DNA of 18,788 nt from Cyanobacteria bacterium OH_CBB_238 (lineage in GTDB: Bacteria > Cyanobacteriota > Vampirovibrionia > Gastranaerophilales > Gastranaerophilaceae): assembly GCA_023409995.1 (NCBI GenBank), contig JAEYQN010000004.1:1-18788 (forward strand). The letters are read 5' to 3'. A model generated the notes under the pieces. That model worked only from the letters and a program-made list of their open reading frames with translations, ran no database searches and was not told the DNA's origin. The first letter of the stretch is position 1; each line of letters begins with the position of its first letter. A program made the translations under genes and the position numbers. Shown here in pieces: positions 13,931 through 18,788 of the stretch.

Positions 13931-13935
13931 AGGAG
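13931..13935 (+). promoter_or_regulatory. Shine-Dalgarno that sets the TTG start of cheW
   Basis: AGGAG lies eight bases before TTG 13944. The upstream in-frame TTG at 13902 has no such site and is close to the expected transcription start. Confidence 0.6.
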
Positions 13936-13943
13936 AAAATATT

Positions 13944-14423
13944 TTGGATTTAGTCAATGTTGCGCAAAACCAACACGGTCAAAGCTACTTGGGTTTTATT
14001 TTAGATAGCAAAGATTATGGCCTCCAAATATTAAAAGTAAATGAAATAATTGTACTTCCCAAAATAACACCACTACCAGAAAGCCCCTATTACCTGAAAG
14101 GGGTCATAGATTTAAGAGGACAAATAATTCCAATAATAGATTTGAGAAGTATATTAGGAATTAACCCTATAGAACACAACAATAAAGCCTGCGTAGTAAT
14201 TGTAAAAATGGATGTTAAAAATTCAGAAAAACTCGTAGGCTTTATTGTAGATAGTGTTTCCGAGGTTTTTGACATAAGTATTGATAACATAGAAAAGCCA
14301 CAGGATTTCGGCTTAGGACTTGATGATGATTTCTTATTTGGAATTGCAAAAACAAAAGAAAAACTAATAATGCTCCTAAACATAGACAATATTACAGAAA
14401 CACATGATTTATTGTCGGCATAA
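13944..14423 (+). CDS. cheW: Chemotaxis coupling protein CheW
   Basis: Scaffold that links chemoreceptors to the kinase CheA in the cytoplasmic signalling array. The 159-residue product is a single CheW domain: LGFILDSKDYGLQILKVNEI, then the family signature LPESPYYLKGVIDLRGQIIPIIDLR, then VVIVKM, VGFIVDSVSEVFDI and GIAKTKEKLIMLLNID. The start is most likely the TTG at 13944, after AGGAG; the same frame extends to TTG 13902, which would add 14 residues not typical of CheW. It is followed after 41 bases by a chemoreceptor gene, so the two are probably cotranscribed from the promoter at 13855-13883. CheA, CheY, CheB and CheR are not in the window. Confidence 0.92.
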   Translation: MDLVNVAQNQHGQSYLGFILDSKDYGLQILKVNEIIVLPKITPLPESPYYLKGVIDLRGQIIPIIDLRSILGINPIEHNNKACVVIVKMDVKNSEKLVGFIVDSVSEVFDISIDNIEKPQDFGLGLDDDFLFGIAKTKEKLIMLLNIDNITETHDLLSA

Positions 14424-14464
14424 TATAAAATTTAGAGAATAGTTAAAAAGAGAGTGAGAGTAAC

Positions 14465-15967
14465 ATGGAAGGATTTAAAAATTTCAGTATTTCAAAAAAG
14501 CTATACGTTCTTGTAGCGCTTGCATCGTTTTTTATTTTATTAACAAGCGTAATTGGATATTCATTCAATGCGAAAACAATGCAAGCATTAGACAAAATCT
14601 ATAGCAATAACCTAATGGCAATAGAGAATCTGGTATTTGCCAGGGCAAATGTAAACCAAATGTTAGCAAACACAGTAAACCTATTTGTAGAAACATCCCA
14701 AACATCTAAAATAGAATTACTGAACAACAGCAATGACCTAAAGACAGATACTACAAGAAGATTTGAAGAATATGAACAAACAGACCTTTCAGAACAATCA
14801 AAAATAGTTTTAAAGAGATACAGAGAAACAAGAAGTAGAGTGTGGGCAAAAATCAATCCCGCCATAGAACTAAGCAAACAAGGTCACAACAATGAAGCCT
14901 ATAGATTATATAAATCGACCAGTTCTGACGTGATGCAATACAGACAAGATATTGACGACCTTATAAATATAGAAAAAACAAATGCTGATAGCCACTATAA
15001 AGAAAGTATAGAAGCAACTCAAATTGCAAATATTTTATTAATAATTATAGGAACTGCATCATTAATACTAATGGTAAGCTTAGGACTAGTAATAAGCAAT
15101 GCAATAACAAAACCAATACAACAAGCAATTGGAGAACTAACAACAGGAAGTTCAGAAGTGTCTGCTGCTGCGGGGCAAGTAGAAGCAGCAAGTCAACAAT
15201 TAGCTTCTGGCGCAGCGCAACAAGCTGCATCAATCCAAGAAACATCTTCCGCAATAGAACAAACCTCATCAATGGTTCAACAGAATAATGATAACACAAG
15301 ACAAGCAGCCATCATGGCAAAAACAGCAAAAGATTCTGCACAAGAAAGTAATCGAGAAATGGATGCAATGATGGGCTCTATGGACGAGCTAACCAGGTCC
15401 AATAGCGAGATTGCAAAAATTATAAAAGTTATAGACGAAATAGCATTTCAAACAAATATTCTCTCCCTAAATGCCGCAGTGGAAGCAGCAAGAGCTGGAG
15501 ATGCAGGAAAAGGGTTTGCTGTTGTTGCAGAAGAAGTAAGAAACTTAGCCCAAAGAAGTGCTCAGGCAGCAAAAGATACCGCAAACATAATCGAAAGCAA
15601 CATTACCTTATTTGAAAATAGTGTAATTATTGCAAAAAATGTAAATGAGTCTCTTACAAAAATTGATGACGAGTCTAAGAAAGTTAGTGATTTACTTGAG
15701 GAAATATCAACAGCAACAGACGAACAGACAAGAGGTATTTCTGAAATAAACAGAGCAATACAACAAATGGAAGAAGTTTTACAATCAAATTCAAGCACCG
15801 CAGAAGAAAGCTCGGCGGCTGCTATAGAACTAACAAGTCAAGCAGAAAATGTCAGCCAGATTATTCAATCACTTGTAACCCTAGTTGAAGGAGTCAATAC
15901 TCAAAATATTCAGTCATTGATGACAAACAAAACAACATTAATAGGATCCAACTCATCTCGCTATTAG
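14465..15967 (+). CDS. Methyl-accepting chemotaxis protein with four-helix periplasmic sensor
   Basis: Transmembrane chemoreceptor of 500 residues. TM1 is at 13-31 and TM2 at about 186-211, enclosing a roughly 150-residue helical periplasmic domain of the 4HB_MCP type. Only a short HAMP-like start ([15 protein letters not shown], 214-228) precedes the signalling helices. Methylation-region-like segments occur around [14 protein letters not shown] (257-270) and [16 protein letters not shown] (444-459). The hairpin tip that binds CheW and CheA is [20 protein letters not shown]...[19 protein letters not shown] (324-366). The C-terminus (SNSSRY) has no CheR/CheB-tethering pentapeptide. The ligand cannot be predicted. 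A GAG-rich Shine-Dalgarno precedes ATG 14465, and a strong terminator follows. Confidence 0.95.
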   Translation: MEGFKNFSISKKLYVLVALASFFILLTSVIGYSFNAKTMQALDKIYSNNLMAIENLVFARANVNQMLANTVNLFVETSQTSKIELLNNSNDLKTDTTRRFEEYEQTDLSEQSKIVLKRYRETRSRVWAKINPAIELSKQGHNNEAYRLYKSTSSDVMQYRQDIDDLINIEKTNADSHYKESIEATQIANILLIIIGTASLILMVSLGLVISNAITKPIQQAIGELTTGSSEVSAAAGQVEAASQQLASGAAQQAASIQETSSAIEQTSSMVQQNNDNTRQAAIMAKTAKDSAQESNREMDAMMGSMDELTRSNSEIAKIIKVIDEIAFQTNILSLNAAVEAARAGDAGKGFAVVAEEVRNLAQRSAQAAKDTANIIESNITLFENSVIIAKNVNESLTKIDDESKKVSDLLEEISTATDEQTRGISEINRAIQQMEEVLQSNSSTAEESSAAAIELTSQAENVSQIIQSLVTLVEGVNTQNIQSLMTNKTTLIGSNSSRY

Positions 15968-15999
15968 AAATAGCAGAGCATTTAACTACTTAAGACAAG

Positions 16000-16015
16000 C
16001 AGATTTACAAATCTG
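16000..16015 (+). repeat. Small hairpin before the receptor terminator
   Basis: CAGATT and AATCTG form a 6-bp stem with loop TACA, three bases before the main terminator stem. It may add a pause or stabilise the transcript end. Confidence 0.4.
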
Positions 16016-16018
16016 TTC

Positions 16019-16047
16019 AAGAAGAGATATAATCTCTTCTTTTTTTT
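16019..16047 (+). terminator. Rho-independent terminator of cheW-receptor operon
   Basis: AAGAAGAGAT pairs perfectly with ATCTCTTCTT over 10 bp around the loop ATA, and the stem runs straight into six more T residues. It ends the operon about 50 bases after the receptor stop. Confidence 0.9.
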
Positions 16048-16097
16048 ATCTACATATATTTTTCGAATTTAGTATTGCACCACTGAGCTAATTTACT

Positions 16098-16123
16098 ATT
16101 TTTATATTTTATTTTTATATTTT
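16098..16123. repeat. Two tandem copies of a 13-bp AT-only unit
   Basis: ATTTTTATATTTT occurs twice head to tail, then ATTTAAA. It lies just upstream of the MCE gene and may form part of its promoter region; TATAAA at 16136-16141 is a weak -10 candidate. Confidence 0.5.
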
Positions 16124-16146
16124 ATTTAAAAGGCACTATAAATTAA

Positions 16147-17097
16147 ATGGACCATTTAGAAAATATTAGCAAATACAGCATAAGTATACTCAAAATATTT
16201 ATATCGATTCTCATATTGGTATGGATATACTCTTTGTATCAGGCCTTTTTTGGTGATTTTGTATTTATTCGATTTAAAGAACTTGGTCCATTGACTAAAA
16301 ACATGTCCGTTTATTATAAGGGGTTTGTAATAGGAAAGACAACAAGTGTTGGTCCAGACGAAGACTACAAAGCAAGTATGGTAAAAGTAAGACTAAACAA
16401 TAAATATTCAAAACTTCCCAAAAACACCTTTGCTGTCGTAAAACAATTTCCTGGAGGTCAAGATTATCTTGAGTTTGTATACCCCGATAAACCGACTCTA
16501 CAATTAATGAAAAAAGGAGATATTCTGGAAGGAATAACAAGTTATAGCTTAGAAAAATTCATGTATGGGCAATCCTCTGGAGCAAATGACATTGTTTCAA
16601 ATAGCGTACTAAAAACTTTAGACAGTACAGAACTTACAAACCAGGAAATTCAAAGATTTTTCGCAACAGCATCAGACATTCTAAGTGAAAACAGAGAAAC
16701 CATAAAACAAACAACAAGAAATACCGAAAAAATAACAGCTAATCTTGCAAAAGCAGCAGAAAATATAAAAATCACATCACAAAAGATAAATATTATAATT
16801 GATGAAAAAGAATTAAAAAACAGCACAAAAAACATAAATCAAAGCACAATGCATTTTAATAAGGCAGCAGAAAATATTCAAAATAGCACTGGAGACATAA
16901 ACAAAGCAACTAAAAATATTGATAAAACAATCATTAAAGTAGATACAACCTTTTCAGAACTTCAATCTGCCTCGTCTAATATTAATAGAATAACCGAAGG
17001 TTTGTACAAAGTCCTTTGTAAGAGATTTGCCGGAATAAGACTTTTGTTTGGGAAACCAATATCAGAAGAAAATGGTTATAATAACTGCACAAAATAG
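16147..17097 (+). CDS. MCE/MlaD-domain lipid-transport protein with long helical C-terminus
   Basis: The 316-residue protein has one N-terminal transmembrane helix (about 13-33), then an MCE domain (about 39-130): VFIRFKELGPLTKNMSVYYKG, FVIGKTTSVGP and a beta-rich remainder. From about 160 to 295 it is helical, with repeated N-I and N-x-S patterns (TKNINQ, AENIQNS, TKNIDK), probably a coiled coil or helical barrel that extends the MCE ring. MCE proteins carry phospholipids or other hydrophobic molecules between inner and outer membranes, so this supports a cell with two membranes. No MlaE permease or MlaF ATPase lies beside it here. The ATG at 16147 lacks a good Shine-Dalgarno (AAGG is 13-14 bases away), so the start is somewhat uncertain. 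Confidence 0.88.
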   Translation: MDHLENISKYSISILKIFISILILVWIYSLYQAFFGDFVFIRFKELGPLTKNMSVYYKGFVIGKTTSVGPDEDYKASMVKVRLNNKYSKLPKNTFAVVKQFPGGQDYLEFVYPDKPTLQLMKKGDILEGITSYSLEKFMYGQSSGANDIVSNSVLKTLDSTELTNQEIQRFFATASDILSENRETIKQTTRNTEKITANLAKAAENIKITSQKINIIIDEKELKNSTKNINQSTMHFNKAAENIQNSTGDINKATKNIDKTIIKVDTTFSELQSASSNINRITEGLYKVLCKRFAGIRLLFGKPISEENGYNNCTK

Positions 17098-17176
17098 TTC
17101 TTTCTCATACCGTATTTATTAATGGAAATATAGTTAAAATCTATTATTCTGATAAGAACAAAGGAAACTCAACACT

Positions 17177-17953
17177 ATGTTAAAAAAAATATTATATATA
17201 TTAATAACAACAGTAATATTTTCTGGATGTATAAATCAAGACAAAAAAGTTGACCAACTAAACACAATATTACAAAAGGATAAAATAATAGTAGGAACCT
17301 CTTTTGATTCTAAACCTTTCAGCTTTAAAGACAATGATGGAAAAATCAAGGGAGTAGAACCTGATTTAGCAAGAGAAATATCAAAAAGAATTCTAGGCAG
17401 CTCTACAAAAGTAGAATTCAAACATGTAGCTCCAAGGGAAAGAATAAAAGCAGTATCAACAGGGAATGTTGATATGATTATTTCCGCAATGACAATAACA
17501 CCAAAAAGAAAAAACTATGTTTTATTCTCAAAACCATATTTCATTGCAGGTCAAGCAATATGTGTGAAAAAAAACAGCAACATCGATTCATACCATGACT
17601 TAAACAACAAAAATATAGTCGTAGTCCTTGGAACAACAGGAGAAAGCAATATCAGAAACTTGGCACCTAATGCCCTCATACAAGGTTACGTAAACAATTC
17701 TGATGCATTTAGTGCGTTTAAAAACCCGAATAATGATGCAATAAGCACTGATGATTCCATATTATACAGGCTTATAATGGAAAACCATAATTATAAACTA
17801 TTGCCTCAAAGACTTAGTCGAGAACCTTATGGTATAGCCTTTAAAAAATCCAGAGAGGCTAAAACTTTCAAAAAAAAAGTTAACAAAATACTCAATGAAA
17901 TGCAACTGGATGGTACATTAGAAAATATCAAAGATCGATGGAATATATCATAA
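17177..17953 (+). CDS. Amino-acid-type ABC transporter solute-binding lipoprotein (SBP family 3)
   Basis: The 258-residue protein begins with a lipoprotein signal (MLKKILYILITTVIFSGC) and would be lipidated at C18; F at -3 is slightly unusual for a lipobox. The mature part is a bac_3-type binding fold: IIVGTSFDSKPFSFKDNDGK, GVEPDLAREISKRIL, ERIKAVSTGNVDMIISAMTI, TPKRKNYVLFSKPYF, then the second lobe with VVVLGTTGESNIRN and AISTDDSILYRLI, and ends near KDRWNIS. The acidic residues of DAISTDD and the R/K of the ERIKA and TPKR regions are where family members hold the amino group and carboxylate of the ligand. AAGGAA lies ten bases before the ATG. No permease or ATPase gene follows, so it either serves a remote transporter or acts in sensing. 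Confidence 0.92.
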   Translation: MLKKILYILITTVIFSGCINQDKKVDQLNTILQKDKIIVGTSFDSKPFSFKDNDGKIKGVEPDLAREISKRILGSSTKVEFKHVAPRERIKAVSTGNVDMIISAMTITPKRKNYVLFSKPYFIAGQAICVKKNSNIDSYHDLNNKNIVVVLGTTGESNIRNLAPNALIQGYVNNSDAFSAFKNPNNDAISTDDSILYRLIMENHNYKLLPQRLSREPYGIAFKKSREAKTFKKKVNKILNEMQLDGTLENIKDRWNIS

Positions 17954-18000
17954 AACACCCAAAATAGTTATGAAAAAATTCAATATATAGATTTTAGACC

Positions 18001-18788
18001 TTATGTATTGGGAATATTATTAATTTCTTTGCTGATTGCTTGTATCATTTTAGCATTATGATCACAATGATTAAGTAAGATATTCAAATTATTTTTTTGC
18101 ACATATTCTACAAGCTCATAAAAAATATCAGTACTTTCAGCAAGCGTAAAAGCAGAACCTCTTTGCATATGACACATAATTTTGGAATTATGACAATAAT
18201 TATCAGCTGTTTTAGAATTCAATATTGATAATTCAGCGATGTTTAGCTGACAAACCCCATAATCAATTAGTTTTTCAATCAAGTTATTTTCTGTTAAGCA
18301 CCTGATTTCGGGAACAGCAGGAACTTCCACAGTAATTCTCTCTATATATTTTTTAGCAACTGGGATTTTCTCAATAATTTTATCGCCGAAATGAGTTGCT
18401 GCTAAATTAAACCTTATTTCAGCAATACCAACCTCTTTTAATTTAGCAAGATTATCCTCATTGAGCAAAATGCCGTTTGTATAAACCCATTGATACATAT
18501 CCGGCCTGTATTCTTGCACATAAGATGCAATATTTAAAATTTTATCTAAGTATAAAAGTGGCTCTCCACCAGAATAGCTTATTCCATCGACTTTAGCACC
18601 AAGTGAATTTATTAGATATTTAAGCTCATATAAATTCCCAAAAGATGTCTGTAATTTCCCATCTAAAGCACTTCTATTAATTTCATCTTGAGGACAAAAA
18701 GAACAATCAGCATTGCAGTTATATCCGACAAAAATGCATAACCAGCTACCTTTTTTACAAGCAGCACAACCTTTGGATAGTTCTATTT
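18001..18788 (-). CDS. Radical SAM protein, N-terminus outside window
   Basis: The frame is open from the window edge (first complete codon 18786-18784) to TAA 18003-18001, about 261 residues. Near the edge it reads KGCAACKKGSWLCIFVGYNC and continues to the CX3CX2C cluster motif CNADCSFC (visible residues 24-31), with GISYSGGEP (68-76, SAM-binding GGEP) and WVYTNGILL (second barrel strands). Extra cysteines (visible residues 7, 10 and 17) precede the cluster motif. The C-terminal 90 residues contain CHNSKIMCHM but no clear SPASM domain. Function and substrate are unknown. A GTG at 18519 is an internal codon and not the start, since the radical SAM motif lies upstream of it. It converges on the solute-binding protein gene with a 47-base gap and no visible terminator. 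Confidence 0.9.
   Translation of the reverse strand, partial: IELSKGCAACKKGSWLCIFVGYNCNADCSFCPQDEINRSALDGKLQTSFGNLYELKYLINSLGAKVDGISYSGGEPLLYLDKILNIASYVQEYRPDMYQWVYTNGILLNEDNLAKLKEVGIAEIRFNLAATHFGDKIIEKIPVAKKYIERITVEVPAVPEIRCLTENNLIEKLIDYGVCQLNIAELSILNSKTADNYCHNSKIMCHMQRGSAFTLAESTDIFYELVEYVQKNNLNILLNHCDHNAKMIQAISKEINNIPNT

Overview
The window is strongly AT-rich and comes from a bacterium that has an outer membrane: it carries an MCE/MlaD lipid-transport protein, a lipoprotein solute-binding protein and a chemotaxis receptor. Two intact or partial unknown proteins and one decayed gene share an N-terminal style (a short Asn/Ile-rich leader followed by S-F-x-G or S-F-G) that I associate with gut Gastranaerophilales (Vampirovibrionia/Melainabacteria, non-photosynthetic relatives of cyanobacteria). 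The taxonomic call is an inference from gene content and not a search result.

Layout. 1-988 (-): partial multi-pass membrane protein of unknown function. 1050-1884 (+): frameshifted unknown pseudogene. 1948-3522 (+): ilvA-ridA, a metabolically matched pair (threonine dehydratase plus the deaminase that clears its reactive enamine/imine product). 6535-3648 (-): a Coq7-like ferritin-fold di-iron protein, a 505-residue protein with four helix-turn-helix-like units, and a biotin-protein ligase (birA), probably one transcription unit. 6717-8813 (+): a decayed fusion of a DapL-like PLP aminotransferase and a GNAT acetyltransferase, broken by two frameshifts and two in-frame TAA codons; the acetyltransferase part stays open. 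8925-9692 (+): tcdA for tRNA ct6A. 11766-9697 (-): a radical SAM protein with an N-terminal SPASM-like cysteine region, then a family 2 glycosyltransferase. 11917-13401 (+), divergent from these: a family 8 glycosyltransferase with a C-terminal array of 33-residue repeats. 13755-13435 (-): XRE-type regulator. 13944-15967 (+): cheW and a chemoreceptor, with a good sigma70 promoter in front and a strong terminator behind. 16147-17097 (+): solitary MCE/MlaD protein. 17177-17953 (+): amino-acid-type solute-binding lipoprotein. 18788-18001 (-): radical SAM protein cut by the window edge.

How the genes fit together. The housekeeping genes (ilvA, ridA, birA, tcdA, cheW, chemoreceptor) are intact, while the decay is confined to accessory genes. 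The radical SAM, GT2 and GT8 genes around 9.7-13.4 kb look like a cell-surface or glycoconjugate modification locus. CheW/receptor, MCE protein and solute-binding lipoprotein form a run of envelope and sensing functions. No tRNA, rRNA, CRISPR array, transposase or phage gene was seen. Once the two pseudogenes are counted, no stretch longer than about 190 bases is without a gene.
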